In this document: positions 15,448 through 23,539 of the stretch, one piece after another
Layout of the letters: each line of letters begins with the position of its first letter
How positions within the stretch are numbered: position 1 is the stretch's first letter
Source of the DNA: Mucilaginibacter mali
GTDB taxonomy: Bacteria > Bacteroidota > Bacteroidia > Sphingobacteriales > Sphingobacteriaceae
Length of the DNA: 64,000 nt
Assembly: GCF_013283875.1 (NCBI RefSeq)
Contig: NZ_CP054139.1
Location: 5,208,001-5,272,000, forward strand
Direction of reading: 5' to 3'
Made by a program: the position numbers and the translations under genes
Notes under the pieces: generated by a model
Databases searched by the model: none
Seen by the model: the letters and a program-made list of their open reading frames with translations, nothing else
What the model was told of the DNA's origin: nothing

Positions 15448-16236
15448 ATGATTAAAAAACACTTAATTACGTGCTCCGTAATTTTGGTGCTGTTTATCGT
15501 TTCTCAGCTGTTTATTTGCAGTACAAACTTTAAGAGGAAAGCAGTATCCGTTACCACTACTACTGTCGACGAAAAAGCAGTCAACAGTATCCCTCTCTTC
15601 ATCAGGTACAATAAAGATGCCAATGATGAAATTAATTTTGCCGATGAATCAACTCCGGTAAACAATACAGGGGTTACCCGCAAGCTTAATCGCTCTATAC
15701 GCGCGAACAGCTATCGCAATATAGGTTCGGATGTGTTGCATAAAAAGGCCAAAATGTTGTTCCCGATCATCGAACCGATATTGAAGATCTATGGTATTCC
15801 TGAAGATTTTAAGTATATCCCACTGGTAGAATCGGGTTTAAGTTCGGGAACATCTGTAAAAGGCGCCCGCGGATTGTGGCAATTTATGCCCGGTACAGCG
15901 CGCACTTATGGCCTGAAGGTAAATAAAAACGTAGATGAGCGGCTTAATGTGCGTAAATCTACCATAGCAGCCTGTATTTACCTGCGCGAATTATTTGGCG
16001 AGTATAACAACTGGACCCTTACGGCCGCGGCCTATAACCTGGGTACCATTAAGCTAAACCGCGCCATCAGGCAAAACAAAAAGCGTAATTACTATTTTAT
16101 GCACCTTAACGCCGAAACCGGTAGCTATGTGTATAAACTACTGGCCATGAAGGCTATTATTAACAAGCCTGATAATTACGGCTACAAAAACAATTACGCG
16201 TGGATAAACCGCCCCGATTTACTGGCGGCTAACTAA
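15448..16236 (+). CDS. Membrane-anchored lytic transglycosylase (SLT domain)
   Basis: A 262-residue protein with an N-terminal signal anchor (HLITCSVILVLFIVSQLFICS) and a C-terminal SLT/MltD-like lysozyme fold. Catalytic Glu E128 is in YIPLVESGL, followed by GARGLWQFMPGTARTYGL and AAAYNLGTIKLNRAI. Such enzymes cleave peptidoglycan to 1,6-anhydro products in the periplasm. There are no LysM repeats, unlike full-length MltD. The ATG at 15448 places the anchor at the N-terminus, and upstream codons overlap the promoter. A terminator follows. Confidence 0.9.
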   Translation: MIKKHLITCSVILVLFIVSQLFICSTNFKRKAVSVTTTTVDEKAVNSIPLFIRYNKDANDEINFADESTPVNNTGVTRKLNRSIRANSYRNIGSDVLHKKAKMLFPIIEPILKIYGIPEDFKYIPLVESGLSSGTSVKGARGLWQFMPGTARTYGLKVNKNVDERLNVRKSTIAACIYLRELFGEYNNWTLTAAAYNLGTIKLNRAIRQNKKRNYYFMHLNAETGSYVYKLLAMKAIINKPDNYGYKNNYAWINRPDLLAAN

Positions 16237-16264
16237 AACAGCAAAAATTACGGAGCATTTTATA

Positions 16265-16296
16265 AGCCCGGCAACGCACGTTGCCGGGCTTTTTTA
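16265..16296 (+). terminator. Intrinsic terminator after the lytic transglycosylase
   Basis: Hairpin AGCCCGGCAACG-CA-CGTTGCCGGGCT followed by TTTTTAT. Confidence 0.9.
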
Positions 16297-16372
16297 TAGA
16301 TGTTGCTTTTTACCCTACAAGTGAAAGGTAGCCGGTTGAATATAAGTGCCGTGCCGGCCCCGGTTATGAAGA

Positions 16373-17224
16373 TCAATAACTCTCCAACCGCGCCTTTACC
16401 AACTCCATCAGCCACATTGGCGTAGAAGTAGCGCCTGCGATACCGATAGTTTGGCCGGGTTGAAACATCTCGGGGTGCAGTTCATCAACCGATGATACAA
16501 AATGCGTATTGGCGTTATGCTTGCGGCAAACTTCAAACAATACCTTTCCGTTTGATGACTTTTTGCCGGATACAAATACCACCTGATCGAACTGTTTGGC
16601 AAACTCGGGCAGGTCCTTATCCCGGTTGGATACCTGGCGGCAAATGGTATCGTTAGCTTTCACCTCGAAGCCTTTGGCCAGTAGCTGGTCTTTTATCTGG
16701 TAAAATTTATCGGTGCTTTTGGTGGTTTGGCTATACAGGGTAAATTTCTGCGGCAGGTCGAGCGCGTCCAATTCGGCAATATCCTGGAAAACCATCGCTT
16801 CACCATTGGTTTGGCCTTGCAAGCCAATTACCTCGGCATGCCCATGCTTACCGAAGATGACGATCTGCTCATCATTATCGTGCGATGCCTTGATACGGTT
16901 CTGCAATTTCAACACTACCGGGCACGACGCGTCTATCAGCGTGATATTATGCTCCATGGCCAGGCGGTAAGTCTCGGGCGCTTCGCCATGGGCGCGGATA
17001 AGCACCTTCTCGTTATGCAGTTCGTTAAGTTGACTATGGTCGATAATGCGCAGGCCCTTGGCTTTCAGGCGTTCTACCTCCTCGTCGTTATGGACGATAT
17101 CGCCGAGGCAATACAGGTAGCCGTCTTCGGCCAAAATATCTTCGGCCATATCAATAGCGTAAACCACGCCAAAGCAAAAGCCCGAATCGGCATCGATAGT
17201 TACCTGTAAATTGTATGCTCCCAT
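16373..17224 (-). CDS. ispH: 4-hydroxy-3-methylbut-2-enyl diphosphate reductase
   Basis: A 283-residue IspH (LytB), the iron-sulfur enzyme of the last step of the MEP isoprenoid pathway, giving IPP and DMAPP. The three cluster cysteines are visible: C17 (GFCFGV), C101 (DASCPVV) and C195 (DTICRQVSNR). The substrate-site elements IRAHGEAP and GKHGHAEV and the late SSNGKVL are also present. Length is typical. The gene is divergent from dgkA. Upstream on the minus strand a TAATTTTA box (17233-17240) precedes the ATG by 8 nt. Confidence 0.95.
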   Translation of the reverse strand: MGAYNLQVTIDADSGFCFGVVYAIDMAEDILAEDGYLYCLGDIVHNDEEVERLKAKGLRIIDHSQLNELHNEKVLIRAHGEAPETYRLAMEHNITLIDASCPVVLKLQNRIKASHDNDEQIVIFGKHGHAEVIGLQGQTNGEAMVFQDIAELDALDLPQKFTLYSQTTKSTDKFYQIKDQLLAKGFEVKANDTICRQVSNRDKDLPEFAKQFDQVVFVSGKKSSNGKVLFEVCRKHNANTHFVSSVDELHPEMFQPGQTIGIAGATSTPMWLMELVKARLESY

Positions 17225-17232
17225 ATCGGTTG

Positions 17233-17240
17233 TAAAATTA
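17233..17240 (-). promoter_or_regulatory. Possible -7 box TAATTTTA of ispH, near-leaderless
   Basis: One base off TAnnTTTG, 8 nt before the ATG at 17224. Confidence 0.45.
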
Positions 17241-17285
17241 CGGAGAAAAGTTTGGATTATTTCAACACGCTCTTACTAACAATTT

Positions 17286-17416
17286 GTCATTTGATAGAGC
17301 GGGGATGGATAGGGCATTGGGACGAAAGAGAAATCTTATACATAAGACAGGCTGCGCGCATAAGATTTCTCTCTCACCCCTCTCGCACATGGCCACTACT
17401 GTTCATTCGAAATGAC
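17286..17416. repeat. Family E palindromic repeat (E1)
   Basis: GTCATTTGATAGAGC...AGAGAAATCTTATAC...ATAAGATTTCTCTCTC...TTCGAAATGAC. Same plan as 19071-19202. It lies between ispH and dgkA (divergent). Confidence 0.75.
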
Positions 17417-17496
17417 AAGCGGTTATGATATGGTATACAAGTAACGTTTATGGCAGCCCACGCTTCTGCATTGTTTCGAATACTCATTAGGCTTCG

Positions 17497-17504
17497 TATC
17501 TTTA
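17497..17504 (+). promoter_or_regulatory. -7 box TATCTTTA of dgkA-recO, near-leaderless
   Basis: One base off TAnnTTTG with 5 nt to the ATG at 17510. It argues against the longer open frame starting at 17450. Confidence 0.5.
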
Positions 17505-17509
17505 TCGCC

Positions 17510-17875
17510 ATGAAAAAACTGATACGTGGCTTTGGTTATGCTTTTAAAGGGATAGGCTATGCCACGGCCACGCAGGTTAACTTCAGGATCCACCTGGTGG
17601 CATCACTAACGGCTACCTTGTTAGGCTATGCCTTGCATGTATCGGCTAACGAATGGATCTGGATCATCTTCTGTATGGCGCTGGTACTGGCCGCCGAATT
17701 ATTCAATACCGCTATCGAAGTACTAACCGACCTGGTATCGCCCGAGTATAATAAAAAAGCCGGCCACGTAAAGGATGTTGCCGCCGGTGGGGTGCTGGTA
17801 ACGGCCATCTTCGCGCTGATAACCGGCACCATTATTTTTTTACCCAAGATATTAGCCCTGATACATGCTGCATAA
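17510..17875 (+). CDS. dgkA: Diacylglycerol/undecaprenol kinase
   Basis: A 121-residue DgkA-family integral membrane kinase with three TM helices and the conserved signature AAELFNTAIEVLTDLVSPEYNKKAGHVKDV-AAGGVL. In most non-enteric bacteria this family phosphorylates undecaprenol for recycling of the cell-wall carrier lipid. That role is inferred here. The ATG at 17510 fits the family N-terminus (MKKLIRGFGYAFKGI). The 3' end overlaps recO by 11 bp, so translation is probably coupled. Confidence 0.9.
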   Translation: MKKLIRGFGYAFKGIGYATATQVNFRIHLVASLTATLLGYALHVSANEWIWIIFCMALVLAAELFNTAIEVLTDLVSPEYNKKAGHVKDVAAGGVLVTAIFALITGTIIFLPKILALIHAA

Positions 17876-18590
17876 AACCCGTGGCATTGTTTTTAAAGTA
17901 ACCGATTACGGCGAGAACAGTGTGATCACACAGGTGTACACCGAAAAATTCGGGCTGCAATCATACATCGTTAACGGCGCAAAAAAGCCAAAGGCCAAGA
18001 TCCATCGCAACATGCTGCAGCCACTGCACCTGCTGGATATGGTGGCTTATCATAAAAACACCGGCGCTGTGCAGCGCATTGCCGAATTAAAGAATGCGCC
18101 CCTGCTGCAAAGCATTCCGTACGATGTAATTAAAAGCAGCATTGTGATGTTTTTGAACGAAGTACTGTACCGCTCGGTTAAACAGCAAGCTGCCGATGAG
18201 CATTTGTTTAACTTTATCTTCCACGCCATCGAACTGCTTGATCAGCAAACAAGCGGCATCGCTAATTTTCATTTGATCTTTTTAATACGATTGAGCCGCT
18301 ACCTGGGCTTTTATCCCGACCGGAACAAACCCGACGGCGCCGATTACTTTGATATGAAAGACGGTGTTTTCACTAAATACAAGCCCGAGACCTGGAATTA
18401 TCTCTCGCCCCCGCACACCGGCAGTTTTTACCGGTTATTAAGGGTTGGCTTTGAAGATATGGATAGCATCAACCTAAAAAACGATGAACGCCGCTACCTG
18501 CTGAATAAAATACTGGAATACTACGCCCTGCATGTGGAGGGTTTCGGTAATATCCACTCGCACGAGGTGCTGGAGGAGGTGTTGGGGTAA
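17865..18590 (+). CDS. recO: DNA repair protein RecO
   Basis: A 241-residue RecO: N-terminal OB fold (KTRGIVFKVTDYGENSVITQVYTEKFGLQSYIVNG split over ~10-40) and helical C-terminal domain (YLGFYPDRNK, then LLNKILEYYALHVEGFG). It loads RecA on SSB-coated single-stranded DNA in the RecF pathway. The four-Cys zinc motif found in some RecO proteins is absent, as is usual in Bacteroidota (family knowledge). The start overlaps the end of dgkA. Confidence 0.92.
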   Translation: MLHKTRGIVFKVTDYGENSVITQVYTEKFGLQSYIVNGAKKPKAKIHRNMLQPLHLLDMVAYHKNTGAVQRIAELKNAPLLQSIPYDVIKSSIVMFLNEVLYRSVKQQAADEHLFNFIFHAIELLDQQTSGIANFHLIFLIRLSRYLGFYPDRNKPDGADYFDMKDGVFTKYKPETWNYLSPPHTGSFYRLLRVGFEDMDSINLKNDERRYLLNKILEYYALHVEGFGNIHSHEVLEEVLG

Positions 18591-18602
18591 AGCAGAAAAG
18601 TT

Positions 18603-18712
18603 CGGTTCCCTCCCTGGGGAGGGCAGGGAGGGGTTTATACGTTAATACATCGTGAAGAAACCCCTCCCTGCCACTTCACAGGCTATCGCGCCCCTCCCAG
18701 GGGGAGGGAACT
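18603..18712. repeat. Family A palindromic repeat (A4)
   Basis: GGTTCCCTCCCTGGGGAGGG...GGGAGGGGTTTATACG...AAACCCCTCCCTGCC...GGGGGAGGGAAC, between convergent genes. Confidence 0.8.
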
Positions 18713-18726
18713 TTCCGGGGAGAGGT

Positions 18727-18978
18727 CTACACCTCGTGCCCCAATACTTCCTTTTTAATAAATTCGATGTTAGATTCGGGCAGCGCGTTGCCGCCAATTT
18801 GGTGCACGGTGCCATCGGGTTCAATTTGTAGCTTGGCATCCAGGTTTTCCATGTGCACGTCCAGTATATCGTCGTTTTTTTCTACCCGGCATTCCAACTC
18901 CCTTCCCGCATAGTTGATGGTAAATGTGTATTCGCCATCGCTGCCGTTTACCGGCGCTGTATTTTGAGTAGTTTCCAT
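18727..18978 (-). CDS. Small acidic hypothetical protein
   Basis: An 83-residue acidic protein starting METTQNTAPVNG, with beta-type stretches (YTFTINYAGRELECRVEKN, ILDVHMENLDAKLQIEPDG) and a C-terminal NIEFIKKEVLGHEV. No signal peptide or TM. The repeating beta pattern suggests a small sandwich fold. I do not recognise a family. It lies downstream of the LytTR regulator gene on the same strand, separated by a family E repeat. Confidence 0.55.
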   Translation of the reverse strand: METTQNTAPVNGSDGEYTFTINYAGRELECRVEKNDDILDVHMENLDAKLQIEPDGTVHQIGGNALPESNIEFIKKEVLGHEV

Positions 18979-19070
18979 AATTTTTTGCTTTGTGTTTATA
19001 TCATAGATAACACGGGGGATGGGACGGTTGTTTTAGGAATGTGGCGTATTGCTGTCCGTAAATAAACATT

Positions 19071-19202
19071 GTCATTTCGAACGAACACGGGAGGGGGATA
19101 TGCGTTAGCGTGGAAGAGAAATCTTGTACGGCTCGCTTTTCGCACGTATAAGATTTCTCTCTCGCCCCAACTTCTGCACACCCTTCGCTCGTTCGAAATG
19201 AC
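19071..19202. repeat. Family E palindromic repeat (E2)
   Basis: GTCATTTCGAACGAACACGG...AGAGAAATCTTGTACGG...TATAAGATTTCTCTCTCG...CTCGTTCGAAATGAC. Confidence 0.85.
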
Positions 19203-19210
19203 AAAAAAGA

Positions 19211-19873
19211 TTACAATCCCACCCTGTAATTCTCCCCGATCGGCACCCGCTCATCGCCAACTTCCAAGTGCTGGCGGCCAAGCAGGGTGATGGCCTGCCG
19301 GTTTACCAAATACGAGCGGTGTACGCGCATAAAAGTATCGACAGGTAATAAAGCCTCCAGGTTTTTCATGGTCATGTGGGTAAGGTGGTTGCCCTGTTTG
19401 GTTTTCAGGTGGACGTAGTCCTTTACCGATTGGGCCAGCAACAGGTCATCGTGATTGATCTTCACCAGATTACCGGCTACCTTAAAATAGGTGTAGGTTT
19501 TAGTGGCCTCCGCATCGGGCTGCTTTATTTTTAGCAGCTTATCAATGGCTTTACTAAAGCGCTCGAAGGTGATAGGTTTCAGCAGGTAGTCTACCGCGTC
19601 CAATTCAAAACCGGTTAGGGCATGTTCGGCATATGCGGTGGTGAAAACTATCATGGGTGGCTGCTTTAACGACCGCACAAAATCTAACCCGGTGATGGAT
19701 GGCATCTGGATATCCAGAAATACCAGGTCTGTTTGTTGGGTATGGATGGCATCGAAGGCTTCCAGCGCGTTGCGGCAACGGCGGATCAGTTGCAACTGCG
19801 GAAATTGCGCGATATGGCTTGCAAGGATCTCCAACGCCAGTGGTTCATCATCAACTATAATACACCTGATCAT
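19211..19873 (-). CDS. LytR/AlgR-family response regulator (LytTR DNA-binding)
   Basis: A 220-residue response regulator. The receiver domain has D8-D9 and phosphoacceptor D54 (LVFLDIQMPS), a Lys in YLLKPITFERF, and a C-terminal LytTR domain (KVAGNLVKINHDDLLLAQSVKDYV, then VHRSYLVNRQAI). It works with the sensor kinase whose gene ends in the ATGA overlap with this start. The final residues PIGENYRVGL are typical for the family. Targets are not visible here. Confidence 0.92.
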   Translation of the reverse strand: MIRCIIVDDEPLALEILASHIAQFPQLQLIRRCRNALEAFDAIHTQQTDLVFLDIQMPSITGLDFVRSLKQPPMIVFTTAYAEHALTGFELDAVDYLLKPITFERFSKAIDKLLKIKQPDAEATKTYTYFKVAGNLVKINHDDLLLAQSVKDYVHLKTKQGNHLTHMTMKNLEALLPVDTFMRVHRSYLVNRQAITLLGRQHLEVGDERVPIGENYRVGL

Positions 19874-20937
19874 AACATTTGCAGACTAAGGTTTAACTGG
19901 TAAGTATCGGCTTCATCCTTAATATTCAGCACGTGTTTACCTGGGTACAACAAATTTAAGCGTTTAAGGGCATTTTGCAGGCCGATACCTTTTTGCCCCG
20001 CTTTTGCCGCGACCGGCTTGCTGTTATTAACCTGTAGCACCAGCTCATTTTCCGTTTGAAAAATAATGACATTCACGAAGCCATCTCCCGTTTCTTGATG
20101 TAAGCCATGCTTAAAGGCATTCTCAACAAAGGGTAATAGCAGGAGGGGCGCGATCTGTGCACCAGGTTTGATACCTTGCACATCAAAGTTAATGCTGTTC
20201 CCCTCGTGCTGGCGGATCTTTTCGGCATCGATATAATCGGTTATAAATTGGATCTCCTTGCTTAGTGGTACAGCTTTGTTTTCGGCTTCGTACAAAATAT
20301 AGCGCATCATATCGGCCAGTTTGGCTACCAGTGGGGCAGTATCTGCAGACTGCTTCAGGGCCAGCGCGTAGATGTTATTAAGTGTATTGAAGAAGAAGTG
20401 CGGGTGCAATTGGGCCTTCAGATAGTTGAGTTCGGTAAGCAATTGTTCTTCCTTCAGCCGGCGCATCTGATCATCCTGTTTGGCCGAATAGATAAAATAA
20501 GCCAGCGCCCCGATGCACAAAAACTCGCGGAACATATAGATGACGCTGAAGTGGATCACATCGGCCTTAGCCCAGCGCAGGGCATCATGCCGGATCTTTT
20601 CGGGGAACCAATTTATATGACCAACAGTGATGTAAACGCCCCGCATATAATAATGCATACCGGCAAGGAACAGCGCCGTATACAAAATAAACTGCAAGTT
20701 TTTTTTAACCCTGAGCGCATGGCGCACGATATGGTAGTAAACCAAACCGGCAATCAGGTTAGTAGTGCCGAAGATCAGGTCGAAATTCAAGTTTTCGCTA
20801 AAGCGCGCGATGTTGTGCTGCTCGTTATAGCTATACTCTACATCGGTAAGGATGGGGAACAGGTAATAAAAGATGACGAAGAACAGGATCTCTATCCTTA
20901 AATATTTCCATTGCCTGTGCGCGCGCCAATTGTGCAT
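19870..20937 (-). CDS. LytS-type sensor histidine kinase
   Basis: A 355-residue kinase of the LytS/YehU (His_kinase) class. About four TM segments form the N-terminal half, followed by the phosphoacceptor region LKAQLHPHFFFNTLNNIYAL and the ATP-binding N-box LPFVENAFKHGL with the G-box KGIGLQNALKRL. The stop TGA overlaps the ATG of the LytTR regulator by 4 bp, so they form a translationally coupled two-component pair. Its signal is unknown, and there is no extracytoplasmic domain of any size. Confidence 0.92.
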   Translation of the reverse strand: MHNWRAHRQWKYLRIEILFFVIFYYLFPILTDVEYSYNEQHNIARFSENLNFDLIFGTTNLIAGLVYYHIVRHALRVKKNLQFILYTALFLAGMHYYMRGVYITVGHINWFPEKIRHDALRWAKADVIHFSVIYMFREFLCIGALAYFIYSAKQDDQMRRLKEEQLLTELNYLKAQLHPHFFFNTLNNIYALALKQSADTAPLVAKLADMMRYILYEAENKAVPLSKEIQFITDYIDAEKIRQHEGNSINFDVQGIKPGAQIAPLLLLPFVENAFKHGLHQETGDGFVNVIIFQTENELVLQVNNSKPVAAKAGQKGIGLQNALKRLNLLYPGKHVLNIKDEADTYQLNLSLQML

Positions 20938-21135
20938 GGTGCAATTTAAGGGATATTTTGCGGGATGCCCGGTATGGTAACCGTCGTTTTCGACTAAACT
21001 CCCCGTTTTTTCGACGAAGCCGGCTTTCCGATTGTTCGTCTAATTATCAGCGGTGCCGGTCTAAAAGCCCAAATGCCTATGCAACAGGCGGTTTTCTTTG
21101 TATGCCTTTTGGGTACATTTAATTTAATCATCAAA

Positions 21136-22320
21136 ATGAAAACTAACCTAAAAAACCACCTCGCAGCCTTTGCCGCGATCGTTACTTTCGCTTGTCCGCA
21201 CATCAGCCTTGCACAGCAAAACTCCGCGCCACCGGCTTTTTTAGCGATGGCGAAAAAACTGGAATCGTTAAAGTCCATTAGTTATAATTCGTACCGCGAG
21301 ATCAACAACATTACCGATAACTACTTCGCTAAGCAATCGGCCACCTGTTATATCGAATTTAACCAGGTCGATAAACTCAGCGTATCGCGCTTCCGGATGG
21401 AGGCGGCGGATTATATTTCCGTTTACAACGGCACCGAATCGTTCGGCCTGAGTAAAACTAAAAAGACCTATACCTTAACCGAGCGCATCGACCCCAAGTC
21501 GTTTGGTAGCAACTCCTATTTCTTTAATTCCATCCCTACTATTCGCAGCGTCGCTCAGCAAATTGCAGAGAGCGATACCATCCCCAAACACCAGCGCGAT
21601 ACGGTTATCGACGGTAAAAACTATAAACTGGTACAGGTAGATCTGCACCGCAGTTCGTTACAGTACATGGGCAGCACCATGCATTTTACTAAGGATGTTA
21701 CCATTTCCTATCGCATCGTTATCGATCCCGAAACCTGGCTGCCTTACCAGGTGCTTGAGCGCAATAATATCAACAAGGATGGCTATAATACCAAAGTTGT
21801 TTTTACCGATATCAACACCAACCCAAAACAACCCGATGAATACTCCTGGTACTATACTACCTACCTGAAAGATTACCAGCCCGAAAAACAGGAGAAGCGC
21901 GAACCACTGATAGCCACCGGAGCGATACTGCTGGATTGGGGCCTGCCCGAATTTGGGACCGATAAGCAGCTAACCGCCGCCGATGTAAAAGGCAAACTGG
22001 TACTGCTTGATTTCTGGATCAAGAACTGCGGCCCCTGTATGGAGTCGTTCCCGGTATTGCGGCGCTTACAAAAAACCTACGGCGGCGATAAGTTTCAGCT
22101 GTTGAGCATTAACGCTTACGATAAAAAGGAGGAGATCGCCTTTTTTTACAAGCGCGAGAAGCCTGCTTACAAAATGCTGTACAACGGCCTTAGCTGGAGC
22201 AAAGGCATTGGGGTAAGCTATTATCCAACAGCGATATTAATTGACAAAACCGGAAAGGTGATCTACTCGGGCGGGTTTGAGCATGAGAAGATAGAGGCTT
22301 TGATAAAGGCGAATCTGTAA
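21136..22320 (+). CDS. Secreted TlpA-like thioredoxin-fold protein with N-terminal DUF-type domain
   Basis: A 394-residue protein. A signal peptide (LKNHLAAFAAIVTFACPHISLAQ) is followed by a ~230-residue beta-rich domain similar to outer-membrane lipoprotein carrier-like folds (resemblance only). The C-terminal thioredoxin/TlpA domain has the active site CGPC at ~298-301 in WIKNCGPCMESFP and the cis-Pro loop SYYPTAILID. Such periplasmic proteins reduce or exchange disulfides. The ATG at 21136 puts the signal peptide first. It stands alone, divergent from the LytS gene. Confidence 0.85.
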   Translation: MKTNLKNHLAAFAAIVTFACPHISLAQQNSAPPAFLAMAKKLESLKSISYNSYREINNITDNYFAKQSATCYIEFNQVDKLSVSRFRMEAADYISVYNGTESFGLSKTKKTYTLTERIDPKSFGSNSYFFNSIPTIRSVAQQIAESDTIPKHQRDTVIDGKNYKLVQVDLHRSSLQYMGSTMHFTKDVTISYRIVIDPETWLPYQVLERNNINKDGYNTKVVFTDINTNPKQPDEYSWYYTTYLKDYQPEKQEKREPLIATGAILLDWGLPEFGTDKQLTAADVKGKLVLLDFWIKNCGPCMESFPVLRRLQKTYGGDKFQLLSINAYDKKEEIAFFYKREKPAYKMLYNGLSWSKGIGVSYYPTAILIDKTGKVIYSGGFEHEKIEALIKANL

Positions 22321-22324
22321 TTTT

Positions 22325-22463
22325 TTAACCACAGAGGGCACGGAGGTTTGCACAGAGATCACAGAGATTTTAAATACCACTTAAATTAATGGTCATAAAA
22401 CCTAATCTCGTTCATGATTAGCTCCGTGCCCTCTGTGCAAACCTCTGTGATCTCTGTGGTTAA
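22325..22463. repeat. Family I inverted repeat of CACAGAG words
   Basis: Left arm TTAACCACAGAGGGCACGGA continues with GTTTGCACAGAGATCACAGAG. The right arm is the inverse with the word order changed (CTCCGTGCCCTCTGTGCAAA, then CCTCTGTGATCTCTGTGGTT). The arms are modular, not simple mirror copies. Confidence 0.8.
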
Positions 22464-22520
22464 TTCTCTACCACTACCTTATTTTCAAATTTTATTTGCA
22501 TATCCAATTTCTTATCCATT

Positions 22521-22537
22521 ACTTTGAATAACAAAGT
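22521..22537. promoter_or_regulatory. Palindromic operator ACTTTG-N5-CAAAGT (site 1)
   Basis: Perfect palindrome 12 nt before the GTG start at 22549, followed by ACTTT and preceded by TTATCCAT. The same arrangement recurs at 23500-23516 before the CreD-like gene. It is likely bound by the winged-helix protein encoded between them (inference). Confidence 0.6.
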
Positions 22538-22548
22538 ACTTTACACAA

Positions 22549-23181
22549 GTGGAACAAAACCAGGCACACCAGGACCTTGCATCCATCCGTAATTTGATGG
22601 AGCGCTCTTCAAAATTTTTATCGCTTAGCGGGCTTTCGGGCGTGTTGGCGGGTGTTTATGCATTAATTGGGGCAGCGCTGGCATATTACCTGATCTATAC
22701 CGGCGAGCGACATGATACTTACCATATAGAATATCGTTCGGTAAATTATTTGCTCGATTCGAACGTTGGGGACTTATTATTTATCGCTATAGCTGTACTT
22801 GGCGCATCACTGCTGACCGGTTTTTTGTTAAGTGTGCGCAAAGCCCGTCGCTCAGGTCAAAAATTTTGGAACGCGGGCAGTAAAGCATTGTTGTTTAACC
22901 TGGTCGTACCAGTGTTGACCGGCGGCTTGTTGATCCTTATTTTTATATGGCGAGGCTATTTCGGTATCATTGCCCCTGCCGCATTGATATTTTATGGCCT
23001 TGCGCTGATCAGCGCGGGCAATTTCACCTATAAGGGCGTGCAATACCTCGGCATCAACGAAATTTTGTTAGGTTTGTTAGCTGCATTGTTTCCCGGTTAT
23101 GGCCTGCTGTTTTGGGCTACCGGCTTTGGAGTACTGCATATTATTTACGGCGCCGTAATGCATTTTAAATACGAAAAGTGA
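22549..23181 (+). CDS. Six-TM membrane protein co-transcribed with a winged-helix regulator
   Basis: A 210-residue protein starting with GTG (MEQNQAHQDLASIRNLMERSSKF), then about six hydrophobic segments (SLSGLSGVLAGVYALIGAAL, LFIAIAVLGASLLTGFLL and so on). I recognise the type as a Bacteroidota membrane protein accompanying small winged-helix regulators, but no function is known. The stop codon overlaps the GTG of the next gene (GTGA). An operator-like palindrome precedes it. Confidence 0.75.
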   Translation: MEQNQAHQDLASIRNLMERSSKFLSLSGLSGVLAGVYALIGAALAYYLIYTGERHDTYHIEYRSVNYLLDSNVGDLLFIAIAVLGASLLTGFLLSVRKARRSGQKFWNAGSKALLFNLVVPVLTGGLLILIFIWRGYFGIIAPAALIFYGLALISAGNFTYKGVQYLGINEILLGLLAALFPGYGLLFWATGFGVLHIIYGAVMHFKYEK

Positions 23182-23483
23182 ACATCCCCTTCGATAAATT
23201 AGATAAAGCGTTTGAGAACCGGGTAAGGTTACAAATTATGAGCATACTGGTGGTGAACGAGCGGTACGACTTTAACTCGCTTAAAGACCTGCTGGGCGTT
23301 ACCGACGGTAACCTGGCCTCGCACCTGAAAGGGCTGGAGAAGGAGGAGTATATTGTGGTGAACAAATCATTTGTTGGCCGTAAACCCAACACTACTTACG
23401 AGGCTACCGACAAAGGCAAGCATGCCTTCAAAGCTCACCTCGACGCACTGGAAGCTTTAATTAAACAACAAAAAGTAAGCTAA
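23178..23483 (+). CDS. Winged-helix transcriptional regulator
   Basis: A 101-residue protein consisting of one winged-helix domain: FENRVRLQIMSILVVNERYDFNSL split as helix 1-2, recognition region LLGVTDGNLASHLKGLEKEEYI and the wing VVNKSFVGRKPNTTYEATDKGK. It belongs to the small DNA-binding regulators related to MarR/PadR types (HTH_34-like). GTG start in a 4-bp overlap with the upstream membrane-protein gene. The CreD-like gene follows. Two identical palindromes (22521, 23500) bracket it and are the obvious autoregulatory targets. Confidence 0.88.
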   Translation: MNIPFDKLDKAFENRVRLQIMSILVVNERYDFNSLKDLLGVTDGNLASHLKGLEKEEYIVVNKSFVGRKPNTTYEATDKGKHAFKAHLDALEALIKQQKVS

Positions 23484-23499
23484 ATTTTTTTATCCATAA

Positions 23500-23516
23500 A
23501 CTTTGAAATTCAAAGT
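23500..23516. promoter_or_regulatory. Palindromic operator ACTTTG-N5-CAAAGT (site 2)
   Basis: Second perfect copy, 23 nt before the ATG at 23540, with the same flanks TTATCCAT and ACTTT as site 1 (1-nt spacing difference). Confidence 0.6.
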
Positions 23517-23539
23517 ACTTTTATTTAAACTTTAAAACA

